In this document: positions 21,126 through 31,724 of the stretch, piece by piece
Layout of the letters: each line of letters begins with the position of its first letter
Position numbering within the stretch: position 1 is the first letter of the stretch
Assembly: GCA_944472155.2 (NCBI GenBank)
Contig: OX235277.1
Coordinates: 7,512,804 to 7,576,803, forward strand
Length of the DNA: 64,000 nt
From: Trichobilharzia szidati
Taxonomy: Eukaryota > Platyhelminthes > Trematoda > Strigeidida > Schistosomatidae
Direction of reading: 5' to 3'
Made by a program: the position numbers and the translations under genes
The notes under the pieces: model-generated
Told to the model about the DNA's origin: nothing
Databases searched by the model: none
What the model saw: the letters and a program-made list of their open reading frames with translations, nothing else

Positions 21126-21469
21126 GATAATTACAGCTCAAGATTTACTCTTTGCAACAACAACAAGTTCAGAAATTTGAAGTAGTCGCAGAGTGTTGCG
21201 TCTGTTTACAACCTTTAGGGATTTTAATACATACCTATAGGCATATTCATAGTTCAGAGTTCAGATTTTCAGGAATTTACTTGCAAACGATAAGATGACA
21301 GAGTTCAACTCAGTTTCTGAATATCATTGCACTCCCATCATTGACTGAGAGTCTTGGGTCCACCTCAATTTGTTGTCCTATGCATCCAGGTTTGAAAAAT
21401 ATCGAAAGCGCGACCTACTGGCTTTCAACTTTTATGCAGTTAGTATTTATTAGTTCTCGAGTGTCGATG
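21126..21469. other. Unassigned intron sequence
   Basis: No recognised gene or repeat. Confidence 0.4.
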
Positions 21470-21600
21470 GAACATCAAATGACTTCAGTTAGGCAACCAT
21501 TGAAAGCCAGCAGGGAGTGCTGGACAGCTGCTACTTCCTTTTTTGGTCCTTTCACCAGAAAACTGTGGTTTGCACTACTGACAGGATTTATCAGTAGCAT
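21470..21600 (-). repeat. Type 1 SINE tail fragment
   Basis: The minus strand reads GGAAGTAGCAGCTGTCCAGC, then ACTCCCTGCTGGCTTTCAATGG and TTGCCTAACTGAAGTCA. This is the part of the hammerhead SINE downstream of the cleavage position (consensus CAGCTGTCCAGTACTCCC...GGTTCTCTAACTGA). The tRNA-like head is missing. Confidence 0.5.
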
Positions 21601-22079
21601 ATGAAGAGACGTTCATCAGTACACAAAATATCAAATAGCGGAGAGATAGATATTAGGTAAAGGAGGGGATATTTGCCAGTACTGCAGCTAAACATGGAAG
21701 ACACGGAAAGACGGCAAAGAAACACAATACGAAGGACAGAAGTGGCAGAAAACGGAAGATCTGTGCAAGTGATGCATTTCACATATTTTATACGTAACAT
21801 ACTTTTTCATAATTACTTTGAGTTATAGATAGAAGGCATAAGGAACATAATTCCAGAATTTGATGTAGGTAGACAGATTATTCGATGTCAAAACAACTAA
21901 TTATATATATAGTGGAATTAGATAAGAGGGGTAAGAGTTCAGATTTCTATTGGTAAACAACACAGATTGGTTATAGGCATATTACAGGGTCAGGGTCAGA
22001 GAACAGAGTGAATTTACACATCTTGTGGTGGGGAGTTTAAGAGGGTGGGGGTCAATAGTGAAGTAACATTTTTAACTTA

Positions 22080-22299
22080 AACAGACAAACAATTAAGTAG
22101 ATTTAGAAACTTGAAGGTCAAAATTGAATAGAATGTTACGTAACATGACAAACACACAGGCATACTGACAGAAAGGCAAAACTCTTTTTTATTTTTGTTT
22201 TGCCTTTCTGTCAGTATGCCTGTGTGTTTGTCATGTTACGTAACATTCTATTCAATTTTGACCTTCAAGTTTCTAAATCTACTTAATTGTTTGTCTGTT
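22080..22299. repeat. Palindrome with 103-nt arms
   Basis: The left arm 22080-22182 and right arm 22197-22299 are exact inverse complements by eye over 103 nt, separated by a T-rich 14-nt spacer. The arms include GTTACGTAAC, itself palindromic. Absence of mismatches suggests recent formation or ongoing correction. A cruciform or assembly fold-back artefact are both conceivable. Confidence 0.85.
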
Positions 22300-22329
22300 A
22301 ATCTGACTATTAATCTGTTAGTCTGTTTG

Positions 22330-22716
22330 TTAATCTGATGCTCGCTAGTGACTTGCTACAGATTGGAGCTTCCTGGAGTTCTAGTGAGAAGTCGTGACCA
22401 GTGAGGTTCAATTGGATGTCACGTGTGTGGATGGATGTCCCACCAACGACAATGGTTGGGGTCGCGCTAAATCACGAATCGGTAGAAGTTAGAATTCATG
22501 AGCCGTTGAATCAGGTCCCAGTGGCTGAATGGTATGCGAGCTTGCCTTGTAACCGGAAGGTCCTGGGTTCGAATCTCAGTGGGTGCGTACTGGCGATGAT
22601 TCCCAAACTTGGATGAAACAGCAGCTGTCCAGTACTCCCTGGTTTTAATGGTTCTCTAACTGATATCAGTCCGTGATCAACTCGTAAAAACATAACAAAC
22701 CCTCAAAAACCAAACT
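22330..22716 (+). repeat. Hammerhead-type tRNA-derived SINE (type 1), best full-length copy
   Basis: The 5' region has GTTCTAGTGAGAAGTCGTGA, then a tRNA-like head with an A box at 22521-22532 (GTGGCTGAATGG) and a B box at 22565-22577 (GGGTTCGAATCTC). The ribozyme-like part follows at about 22587-22650: stem I strands GTACTG and CAGTAC, a core variant GGCGATGA, GATGAAAC and the site CTGTC. The 3' part is GGTTCTCTAACTGATATCAG. The core lacks one canonical base, so this copy may be inactive. Other copies are at 8690, 12465, 19865, 21470, 30405, 30585, 30905, 32250, 32630, 36295 and 36640. Confidence 0.7.
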
Positions 22717-22951
22717 TTAGACAAGATGTGTAAATTCACTCTGTTCTCTGACCCTGACCCTGTAATATGCCTATAACTAATCTGTGTTGTTTACCAATAG
22801 AAATCTGAACTCTTACCCCTCCTATCTAATTCCACTATATATATAATTAGTTGTTTTGACATCGAATAATCTGTCTACCTACATCAAATTCTGGAATTAT
22901 GTTCCTTATGCCTTCTATCTATAACTCAAAGTAATTATGAAAAAGTATGTT

Positions 22952-23660
22952 CCACAACTTTCTTGAAACCTACAATTTGATTTTGTTTAGGATGTATGCA
23001 GTTGATAAGAATCCACGAAATAAAACGAGCTCGTATTATCCTGCAAACATGTTCGTGTTTTCTCTCTTCAAACTAATAAAGGGGAACCGGTTGCACGATA
23101 TCTTTTGGTCCAAACACCAAAAACCGACCTTTGTGTCCTACTGCACAGCTAACAAAACTTTCCTTAAGAGACGCAAACTTATAAAATGCCTCAAAGACGG
23201 CAAAAGGATGATTATTCCTCGAAAGGTTTTTCTATGGTTCTATCCACCATAGAAATTAATCAAAAACTCAAAATTACCTCAACAGTGCTGTTTAGCAACT
23301 TTTCAGAAAACCCAACATTCGAAGTACAAAACGAATGCTCTGGGACAAAATTAGTTCACTAACAATTGGCAGTAAAAGGTATCTTAGAATCAAGCAGACT
23401 ATCCTCAACATTTGAAGGATCAGAAACTCTGTCAGCAAGAATCACGCAACCAACAGTTCTCACAGACACTCTGAGGTCAGGATAATATGCAAATATGACG
23501 ATATTGATAGACAAAAATTGGAGAAAAAAGGACGATAATTCCGAAGTTAACTGAGACACCCAAATAGGCATAGGCATTGTAATTAGATCTTTAAGGAAAG
23601 GTTTTCCGAACAATTATTTTATTACATGCTGGACCTACATTTTTCAAAGTGAGCATGTAG
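22952..23660. other. Unassigned sequence with an unrecognised ~90-codon frame
   Basis: A plus-strand frame at 22947-23252 reads FRMYAVDKNPRNKTSSYYP, FVFSLFKLIKGNRLHDIFW and CTANKTFLKRRKLIKCLKDG. It is lysine-rich and not obviously random, but matches no family I know, and its first residues lie in the inverted-repeat arm. Nothing else was recognised. Confidence 0.3.
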
Positions 23661-23662
23661 AC

Positions 23663-24170
23663 CATTCCAATTTGAAAATCTTCTGCACATTTGCATTTTC
23701 AACACCAATGTCAAGTCGGTCTTCCTATACGCCTCACAAACTTGCACTGCGCGTCCTTCACGAAAAGCGTTTCCAACAGGTTAAAGACTTTTATCCACAG
23801 CTGCCTCCCTCGCTGGCTCCATACTGGAGATCAAATGGCCAGTCAGAAAGAATTAGTAACAAGAAACTGTGGGAGCCAATCTAACCAAGAGCTTATTACT
23901 CAATAAAGGTGTTGTGGAAGAAAATGAAGATGGATCGGGCATACATTGAGGAGACCGTCAGATGATATCGCGCTTTAGTCAAGCCATCACTTGAACAGAC
24001 GTCCCGACGCGAAGCGACAAGTTGGTCGTCAATGCGAAGGCGACATGCAGGAGGAGAGATTATGGGCAACCATGGACCCACCTGAAGAGGATGTCAGAAA
24101 AAAGAACAAAGTGGAGATGTGTTGTTGAAGCCGTATGTTCCACTTTGAACCCGAAGGGAATAATAATATA
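23663..24170 (+). pseudogene. RTE-clade element, 3' fragment, decayed
   Basis: Plus strand. The first part, around CACATTTGCATTTTCAACAC, corresponds to KIRIFNSNVKSV. Later pieces are YWRSNGQSERISNKKLWE (consensus RWLERIVNKKLWEQ) and the RRKWRWIGHTLRRP region in a shifted frame. It ends in GAAGGGAATAATAATATAAT, the usual 3' tail. Many stops. Confidence 0.65.
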
Positions 24171-24489
24171 ATGTACATCATTAAGCCAATTAAACAGAAT
24201 CGAATGGCTAGCGAATTCGAACTTCTGCCAAATCTAGACTGTCACGAAATCTACGTCTAATTCTCAGAAAAACGTTTTTCACCTACAGTTAACGTGATTA
24301 TAAACAATATGGCCCGGGAATGGCAAGTCTGTGTATGTGACTTTGCATAAAATAAAAAAAACTATGAAAACAGAAAAAATAAGACTGAGGAATAAATATT
24401 CTATTCGATGTCTCCCTCGGATAATTTCAAAATTATACATACAAGATAATTAAAAATTAAGCCTTTATGACAACATCGATTACAAGACA
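24171..24489. other. Unassigned intron sequence
   Basis: AT-rich, with no recognised feature. Confidence 0.4.
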
Positions 24490-24680
24490 GTTGTAGGCCA
24501 TCGGAATGAAGCCTTGAACTCAGGTTTCGTGCATATTGGCACTCGTCAACAAGGCGTATCTCTAATGTTTAAGGAACTCACATCTCTCATTAGATTCAAA
24601 CCCGCGTCACCCAGTGCTGCTTGCAGTCAGAGGCGTTACTACTGAGCTATTAGGGCTCGCGATTAACCTTCTGTAGGACT
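24490..24680 (-). repeat. tRNA-derived SINE (type 3)
   Basis: On the minus strand the tRNA-like head reads GAGCCCTAATAGCTCAGTAG as the A-box region and GCGGGTTTGAATCTAATG as the B-box. The body then reads GAGATACGCCTTGTTGACGA and GCACGAAACCTGAG. Part of the same body (CAAGGCGTATCT) also sits in the loop of the inverted repeat at 24717-25090, and a related unit is at 8420-8565. Confidence 0.6.
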
Positions 24681-24716
24681 GTAGTGGATATTTTGATTTG
24701 ACACTAGTAACTAGGG

Positions 24717-25090
24717 TGATGCGTCTAGTCCTTTCATTGTTTGGTGCAGACTAAATTGTATCAGCCAGGTTTGCAATGTGGCCACCATTCTAGGTAGCTC
24801 ACCATCACGGTACACATTGATTTGATGATATAAGATAGTTGGAGGGGATAGGCAGGAAGCCTTGCCTAAACCTAGGTTTCGTGCTAGTTTGCACTCACCA
24901 GTCAGCAAGGCGTATCTGCAACCTTGAAGGCACTCATGTCCCTTTTGAGATTGCCTCCAACTATCTATTATCATCAAATCAATGTGCACCGTGATGGCGA
25001 GCTACCTAGAACGGTGGTCACATTGCAAAACTGACTGATAGAATTTAGTCTGCACCAAGAAAGGACTAGACACGTCACAAGAGTTACTAG
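24717..25090. repeat. Inverted repeat with ~125-nt arms around a SINE body
   Basis: The left arm (about 24717-24845) and right arm (about 24960-25090) are inverse complements with roughly 10% mismatch. Shared blocks include CGTCTAGTCCTTTC, TAGGTAGCTC and CATTGATTTGATGATA. The ~115-bp loop carries the type 3 SINE body. It appears to be a SINE-type fold-back. Confidence 0.65.
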
Positions 25091-25099
25091 TGTCCAACC

Positions 25100-25630
25100 T
25101 TAATAGAGAAGATTTGCTTTCAGTTGGATGATTTTGATTTGGTTGTGTTCTTTGAGCTGGTTGATGATTTACTTACTATGCTTTCATTGTCCTTCTCGAT
25201 AAAATCGACTCAAAACATGATTTAATATAAAGTGATATGTACTCAGTCATATCAATGCATGTAGACAATCATAGATATCGAATCGATTAAGAACATGTAA
25301 AGATTTTAAACAGAGGAAACACCAAAATGCAGTCAGGGAATTTCCAGAAGCCTCGTACTCAGATGAATAAGATATTAACAAATACATCCATATTATTGTA
25401 GATCTTAGTCAATAAAAATGATCAATAGAGATGTAAATTAACAACCAATCAGGAGAATGGTTATCAGCGGATACAATTATATCATTGGTGGGAAGTTCAG
25501 ATACATTCCCTTAATGTTAAAACCTGTGACGATCATGCCATCTGGGAAGACAACGAAAGCTCCACAGTTAAATCAACCAGCTAGTTGAATGAACACAACC
25601 AAATCAACATTACAGATCATTTGGTACGTG
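25100..25630. mobile_element. PLE-B fold-back, old and decayed
   Basis: The left end is a minus-strand terminal repeat (AGTTGGATGATTTTGATTTG, GTTCTTTGAGCTGGTTGATG). The right part is plus strand: AACAGAGGAAACACCAAAAT, corresponding to DRGNTKSAREF, followed by the 3' region and ACGAAAGCTCCACAGTTAAA at the outer end. Both outer termini are 3' ends, as in the other PLE-B insertions. The halves meet at about 25260-25290. Confidence 0.6.
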
Positions 25631-25649
25631 TTTTTGATAAAATGCATAT

Positions 25650-26905
25650 TACATGACACTAAACTGATATTCAAAATAATAGCAGTTTATTAAAAGCATT
25701 ACGGGAGAAAGAAGTAATTGATTAAAAATACCCATTAAAATTTTTTTCAAAAGAATGGATACTGAACAAAGAGTACTCTTTTCGATAACCCCTTCATCAT
25801 CAGGATCTACAGTTACATATACACACATTATAGTGAATGAATGAATTAGTGTTATGAACAACATTAATGTTGTTTAAATAACATCGAATCAAAAATATTG
25901 ATAGATTACAGCTCAATAGCATCAACATAAAATAAGCTGAATGTCAGGAGAATTATGAAAGATTATAATACAAATTCATGAATTTACAGTCTCTACTGAA
26001 GGCCAGCCAGTGCAGTAGTGTTGGCTGGACTTGTTTCTTTTGAACACAGAGCACTGGTTGTTTGAGGCGGATTGTGGTAGCCTCTGCTGTTTGGAGCATG
26101 CAGTGCTTTCGATGATCTTGACAATTTATTTGGCACCCGGTAGATGACAGAGAAGGATTCTTCAATGTTGGCTGACCTTGTGGCCGGTTTGGACCAGATG
26201 GTCTTATATCGAACTGTTAGTCGTTTTAACTACACATTTGCTTAGCCATATTGGGAGATGTTCTCGAGTGAGCACGAAAAATCAAGTTCCTAGAGCATAG
26301 GCCAATGTAACTCGCTCCACCACAAGCTCAGTTGAATTGATAGATACAATTTGAAGTGGCTAGTCTAGTCTAGGTACTTCATCTTTCAGTCGAGGTAGCA
26401 CCATCGGTCGTGTAGAGAATAAGATGTGTAGTTCGCCAGCATTAAAAGTTCTTTGAATTGATTTTCCTAATTTCTTCGTAATTATCTCGCTTGGTATATC
26501 GCCCCTGAATTGTAGTCGTATATAAAGTGGCTTCTTCATTACAGATAGTGAGTACTCCTTTTCCGCTTTCTTTGTCATGTGTTTCTTGATAAATTAGTCG
26601 GGATAGCTATTTTCGATCAAAGTATCATATACAATGCTTAATTCACCTTCAATTACTTCTTCTGAGCATTACTTAATTGACAATATATTAGTGATGACAG
26701 AGCTACAGAATTCGTTTGTACGGACTTTTCCTGAAAACACATACACAGGTTCAGCTTCCTCAGGTGGTTTCAGACGGCCTCATCTACACAAAGTTGAGGA
26801 AAAACTCATAAAGACAACATTAAACTTAGTTGGAATACGGTATAAAACTCGAAAATGGCTTATTATCATCAACTTAAGGTTCAGTGTCTACGGATGATGT
26901 TCAGA
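25650..26905 (-). pseudogene. PLE-C copy: GIY-YIG endonuclease region
   Basis: Minus-strand PLE. From upstream to downstream: TNEFCSSVITNILSI, ENSYPDFIKKHMTKKAEKEYSLSVMKKPLYIRLQFRGD, IQRTFNAGELHILFSTRPMVLPRLKDEVP (the linker typical of one PLE group), then CGGASYIGLCSRNLIFRAHSR (the YIG half of GIY-YIG), and the C-terminus VIYRVPNKLS, TAEATTIRLKQPVLCVQKKQVQPTLL. Several stops and frame changes interrupt it. The reverse transcriptase is missing. The 3' tail ends near 25650. The linker block TRPML...KD is how I recognised it as PLE. Confidence 0.7.
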
Positions 26906-26929
26906 AATTCAATGCTTATCATGCTTATC

Positions 26930-27960
26930 ACCCTTGAATTCCAGCTGGGACATAGATCTTCAACTGCACATCCCCACTCTCTCCTGTACTCTACAGTCTG
27001 CTTTAGTTCACTCCACGATTGCCCAAAAGCCATCCTCTCTTCCCCATACAGTTTTCCACTGGATCAACGGCCAACTCGTTGTTTTTCACTACAGAGATGT
27101 CCTGGCACATCATGTCATCCGACGATCTTCTGTGCGTGTGTCCGATCCATCTATATTTTCTGTTAAATATTTGTAACGCAATAGCTTCTTCAATCATGCG
27201 TTCTCAGAACTTCTTGTTGCTAATTATTTATGACTGGCCATCTAATCTTCATTATCGAGCTGGTGAAGGCAGGTGTTCATAAAGTTTCCAATAGCCTTTT
27301 TGAAATGTACTCCTTTGTAGAAGAAGTGATCTCACACTGGTGTTTGAAATCCAAATTTTGTCTCCTCATGCTGAGTGGAGCAGATTCCTAAACTGATTTC
27401 AGGTCGTTGGAGATCTGTCTTGCCTTTACCATTCTGGTTTTCACCAGTGCCGACTGGCTGTATTTGAAACGATGGTGCTTAGGCAATTGACTGAAGTCAC
27501 CTCCTACAAATTTTTCCTCTTTGATACTGACTGGCGCTTGTTGTTGCTGTTGGTTGACTACCCTCACCACCTCTCTTTTCCTTATGTTCACCTAAATTAT
27601 TGCCTCTACTGGATGTAAGTCTTCAAATTAATGTGATATTAGATATAAAGCATCCTCCGGAGTTTCCGTATTGGTTCAGCGTGGGCCTGTTGATCAGAAA
27701 TATCATCAGTGATAGTGGACAGTCTTGTCTTACTCCTGTTTTTACTGCAAAGGCGTCAATGAGCTTCCCTTTGTGGGTCACTTAGCATGTGTCATTATCA
27801 TACAGCTGCTTACTGAGGTTGATAAAGGTTTGACGCACTGCACTCTGCCGTGTTGAAGTAGCCTCCAAATCCGATGATGAACACTCAGTCTATCTGACTC
27901 CTTAAAAGAGGAATCATTATGGAGAGAGACAGGGTTGACGATGATGCGAAAAATGGTCTA
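26930..27960 (-). pseudogene. RTE-clade (SR2-like) element, decayed
   Basis: Minus strand, extending from the reverse-transcriptase palm (motif B region VKTGVRQDCPLSLMIFLINRPTLNQYGNS-like near 27660-27750) through KRKEVVRVVNQQQQQAPVSIKEEKF at about 27540 to the 3' end with CAGCTGGAATTCAAGGG at about 26940. It includes IEEAIALQIFNRKYRWIGHTHRRSSDDMMCQDISVV, the RRKWRWIEHLLRR block. It is heavily mutated. Confidence 0.65.
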
Positions 27961-27964
27961 AAAC

Positions 27965-28940
27965 CATACTCTCCGAGCCCCAACATCCCCTCTATTCCCA
28001 ACTCTCTCCTTGTATCTCATCAAGTAGAATCAGAAATCAGTATAAAATAATGTATGCTCGTACAACCAAGTACAGGAACTCAACGATACCATACTTGGCC
28101 CGTGTTCTAACCGACAGAGACAATGTTAAAAGTGAAACCTATGACTTGCTCTGTTATTAACATAATTTTAGGCTCTTTTATTTTTCTCTTATTGTGTATT
28201 CTTTAGTGAACTCCTTCTCAAACATACTTAGCTACCTAATATATTAACATTGGCTTCCTTTTTTGGACTTTACTATATTCTTTCCATTGTGTATCCACTG
28301 GTTCCGACTCTATTAGCACTATGAGTATTACAAAATTGTCCTGTCATTAACCATCATGTAATTATTAGTTTTGTGGTTGTTTTTTCTTATCTTTTTTTTC
28401 GGCAATATTAACTGACAATCTTGGTTGTGAACGCCAATATCACCACCTTAAAAAGTTTTGTATTATTCAGGATTACTCACACTACCACTACAAACACTGC
28501 ATTAGACCTGACAATAAAAAACAAAACAACAAACCTGAAATGTTATTTTATGTGATTGTTTAGAGTTGTTACAACCTAAATTAACTGATCATCTTGACGA
28601 TAAACATTCTTAAATATCATTTCATAACTTCTTGTATGACTGTAGCTTTACCGTCACCATGCATAATCACATCATAGCTTCCACTACCCATTACTGAGTT
28701 ATTATTATATGATGTTTATTTTCCTTTCTACGCCTTAGTATTTTTTCGCATTTTTAAAAAATTATTTTTTGTGTGTTGTTTTTGCCGTTGTTGTCTTGAT
28801 ATTTATTCCTTTTTTGAAAATACTCCTTTTAAACGTTGGATAAAATTAGATGCAAATATTGTAGATATGTGCTGAAAATTCCACACTGTACCACTAGTAC
28901 TGTTTCTGGAATAAAGCAAGTTATTATTATTATTAAGTGC
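27965..28940 (+). mobile_element. CR1-clade LINE 3' end
   Basis: The first ~200 bp encode, with changes, the C-terminus seen at 16574-17506: LFPTLSLYLIK then YARTTKYRNSTIPYLARVLTDRDNVKSETYDLLCY and a stop at about 28158. The remainder is a long AT-rich 3' untranslated region ending at GGAATAAAGCAAGTTATTATTATTATTA. It is close to the CR1 copy at 16574 but from another subfamily with a longer tail. Confidence 0.7.
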
Positions 28941-29081
28941 CCGTTGAGGAGTTGGCTCCCAATAGCGAATGCTCTTATAAACTTTCAGACCCTCTTTTCA
29001 CTAGGTAAAATCCTCATTTCTGTATTACTCTTCAGCTAAACTCTATCATTATTTTTATTTTTCCCATTTTATCTTTTACAG

Positions 29082-29604
29082 TTTTTCGATCCTGATAAGA
29101 TCTCCGACTTTTATCTTCTTATTCAATGTCATGATCATGGCACTCCATCGCTGACTACCAAACAAACTGTACACGTTGAAATTGTTGAAAAAATCAATGA
29201 CAATAGAGAAGGAGAATTAAAATTTTCCTATTTAAAACTTTTAGGCAATTTTATTCGTAATGATGTCAATTGCGATTACTATTATTATTATCATAATTAT
29301 TATTCAAACAGCGTGTCACACTCAACACTTTCAGGAATCTATTCATCAGATCAATGGAGTACTGATCAATATGCGATCAGTGGGAAACGAGAATCACAGA
29401 GTCATTATAAGGTGGAATTTGTTTATCACTCTGAATTGCACAGTACCCATTTTCAAGCAGAATCAAGCGTGTGTTTACTTCTTCTTCTTCGAAGAAATAT
29501 TCTTGTAGGTCAAAAGTTGTTTACTGTTGTAGCAAAAGCTGCTGGTGAGAAAAAAGAAGAGAATTTTCAAATTATTTATGAACTGATTCAAGAGATACCT
29601 GATG
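29082..29604 (+). CDS. Protocadherin-like protein, internal exon B
   Basis: Encodes 174 full codons. It starts at a TTTTACAG acceptor (ending 29081) in phase 0 and ends at GTAAGT (29605) in phase 1. The first residues, FFDPDKISDFYLLIQCHDHGTPSLTTKQTVHVEI, complete the repeat opened in exon A: FDPD replaces the usual LDRE, CHDHG the usual AxDxG. A linker INDN follows. After a low-complexity stretch with five consecutive tyrosines, the next repeat begins (LVGQKLFTVVAKAAGEKKEENFQIIYEL) and runs across the splice into exon C as IPDG/DTFIIDSISGTVQL. The intron before it is 16.8 kb of mostly transposon debris. The start of the coding frame is set by phase continuity, not by an ATG. Confidence 0.88.
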
Positions 29605-29659
29605 GTAAGTAATTCATCTATGAAAGTATAATATTTTAGCATAGAATTATATACTACTT

Positions 29660-29940
29660 AAATAAAAGAGATGGGTAGTAGTGCAACAACAGAAGACTAG
29701 GGCCAAGCAACAGATCGTTTATTGAGGAAAATCAACACATATTTATAGATTTTGATGTACATTATTGTAGATTATTGTCAGTAGAAAATACAGTCTTTTG
29801 ATTGGTTGTTTCTCACAGAAAGTTAATCTTGCATCTCTTTGTGGCTGTGTCAGATCATCCATATGCTGACTTTATCCGCCCACACAAAGCCTTTGTTCTT
29901 ATTTTCTCACGACCAATATTGGGGACATAAACATTGACGT
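29660..29940 (-). mobile_element. Candidate solo LTR of a retrovirus-like element
   Basis: On the minus strand the order is TGTTTATGTCCCCAATATTGG-like start (about 29933), a promoter-like CTATAAATATG at about 29735-29745, then TCAATAAACG (a possible poly(A) signal) at about 29717, followed by GTTGCTTGGCCC and ending near ACTACCCA at about 29672. TATA box, AATAAA and TG...CA ends are the layout of an LTR. No matching second LTR, internal gene or clear target-site duplication was seen. Confidence 0.45.
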
Positions 29941-30404
29941 CAATTACTATCTACCAACTTTGGCTAGCAGCCAGCTCTCAACACAGTTGCATACCACACT
30001 GCTCAGACTAAACAGTAGCACTTGCTTGACAGTCTGATAAAGGTGATCTAGACAGCAGATGGACGTTTCTGCCTTTTGGGATGAAGCTCATCATTTATGT
30101 ACCTGGATCTGACTCAGCTCATAGAGTCGAATCAGTTGAAATCACACTTGACTTCTGGCTAGGCACTTGGGCGAACTGGTGTTAAGATAAACAAAATTCA
30201 CAATATGCAATATACACAGTCTGAGGAGTGGAATTTTCAGCATGGTTTCCACTGATGAGCTCATCCTTCGAACTGTGTACCTTGCAGATTGATAACGTAT
30301 TTGAAAATCATGGATTTAACGTATTTCACTAGTGTTAGAGATTTCACACATTCTGACCACATACACCTACGTGTCACACGTATATTTATATAGAAAGCAA
30401 CACA
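29941..30404. other. Unassigned intron sequence
   Basis: No gene or repeat family was recognised. The left part could belong to the LTR candidate if its 5' end lies further right. Confidence 0.35.
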
Positions 30405-30580
30405 ACCACGAAGTACTGGACAGTTACTTTATCCTTCTTCCGAACTCATCAGTAGTACGCACCCGCCGGGCTCCGAACCCAGGACCTTCCAGTTACAAAG
30501 TAAGCTCGTAGACAATCCATCCCATGAAACCCGATTCACCGGAGAATGAATTCCAGTTCTACCAACTCATGATTTTAGCT
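30405..30580 (-). repeat. Type 1 hammerhead SINE, minus copy
   Basis: The minus strand shows a B-box-like CCTGGGTTCGGAGCCC, then GGGTGCGTACTACTGATGAG. This includes an intact CTGATGA box directly after a stem I strand (GTACTA), followed by AACTGTCCAGTAC, the other stem I strand and cleavage position. The GAAA box is altered (GGATAAAG). It is inverted relative to the neighbouring copy at 30585. Confidence 0.6.
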
Positions 30581-30584
30581 GAAT

Positions 30585-30740
30585 GGCTGAATGGTCTACG
30601 AGCTTGCCTTGTAAGCAGACGTCCCTGGATCCATACTTCGGCTTATGCTTAATGCTGTTCATTCCCTCCCCCCCCGCTCTTGTTCGTTCTCAACCCTAAC
30701 TGATATAAATCCGTGATCGAAATTCAAACAGACCAAATTC
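30585..30740 (+). repeat. Type 1 hammerhead SINE, plus copy, truncated
   Basis: The plus-strand A-box region GCTGAATGGCTGAATGGTCT, TACGAGCTTGCCTTGTAAGC, then a diverged B-box (CCCTGGATCCATACTT). A later tail piece reads CTAACTGATATAAATCCGTGA. The ribozyme region is replaced by a C-rich stretch near 30665. Confidence 0.5.
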
Positions 30741-30904
30741 CTACAAAGTAACTCTGTGCAATTGTATGAATATAGGTCACGATCGCAGATAAGAAGTAGG
30801 AGAATAGGGTATGTAATATAGCGATAATATGGGTCAAAAATATTGTCAAGTGAATTGAACTTTGGTTCTAAAACAAGATAACCAAAGTAAGTTCAGAGTA
30901 ATGA

Positions 30905-31035
30905 TAAATAATGAGTCCCAAACTAGGATGAAACAGCTGTCCAGTATTCCCAGGTTTTCCAATGGTTCTCAAGATGATGTCAGCTCATGATGAAATCCTG
31001 CGACCAATCGAACACAATCCCTACAAAACGAATAC
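30905..31035 (+). repeat. Type 1 hammerhead SINE, 3' half
   Basis: Begins inside the ribozyme region: AATGAGTCCCAAACTAGGAT, then GAAACAGCTGTCCAGTATTC. The 3' part follows: CCAATGGTTCTCAAGATGATG and TCATGATGAAATCCTGCG. Stem II (GTCC/GGAT) and the GAAAC box are kept, but the 5' core is missing. Confidence 0.6.
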
Positions 31036-31185
31036 TTGAAAATTATGATAAATAACTTTAGAACACGTAAAACAGGTTTAAGCCTTTATATGATTAAGGC
31101 TTCGATGAACTTAAGTATATGACCCATAGCTGTTTGATAAATAGGTGCAAAGGCACTATTAAAATCAACGTAATGTCCCTGTTAG

Positions 31186-31420
31186 GTGTGTCAGTGGCAC
31201 AGCGGTAGAATGCTCGCCAACCACTCATGTGGTCTGGGGTTCGATCTACGGCCGACACAGTCCTTTACCTAACTAAGCCAGTGACAAAAATAATATAGAC
31301 GGAAGGCTAGGCATGATGCTCGCAACCTAATCCCGTAAAAATAAACACCACTGCTACCGAAACTTCAAGTCCTTATCTTGAAGCCCTTTGTTTCACTGAA
31401 AACGTAAAGGAAAAAACTTA
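31186..31420 (+). repeat. tRNA-derived SINE (type 2)
   Basis: The tRNA-like head GTGTCAGTGGCACAGCGGTA contains the A-box and GGGGTTCGATCTACGG the B-box. The body and tail read GGCTAGGCATGATGCTCGCA, then CTTGAAGCCCTTTGTTTCAC. It aligns block by block with 39989-40235. Confidence 0.7.
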
Positions 31421-31724
31421 TTTCCCTGTTGTTTGGTTGCTGTGATGACCACAGGCCAGTAAGTTTGCAAATTTACGCGGTCACGTATAGATAGGAAAGC
31501 CGCATCGATCCCTGTAAGTCAGGAATACACAACATAGATAAAATTACCAGATATAATTAATCACGGAAATAGATGTCCAGCATTATCTATTGTAATGCAT
31601 AAAGTTGTTCTCATTAGCGCTTTTAAACCCATATGTTGAACATTTTTGTGGGACATACTTAAGTCCATAAGTTATTTGTCATTAATCTGAACCTCTCTTG
31701 ATGATTTAATTTTACAACAAGTTG
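31421..31724. other. Unassigned intron sequence
   Basis: No recognised feature. Confidence 0.4.

Larger units (their letters stand above)
21796..22951. repeat. Nested 1.16-kb inverted duplication
   Basis: The outer arms 21796-22025 and 22722-22951 (230 nt) are near-perfect inverse complements; shared blocks include CATAATTACTTTGAGTTATA and CAGGGTCAGGGTCAGAG. Inside, a second hairpin at 22080-22299 has 103-nt arms with no mismatch seen and a 14-nt spacer. The right side additionally holds a type 1 SINE at about 22330-22716, so the SINE entered, or was captured, on one side only. I do not recognise the duplicated sequence as a named element. Confidence 0.8.
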
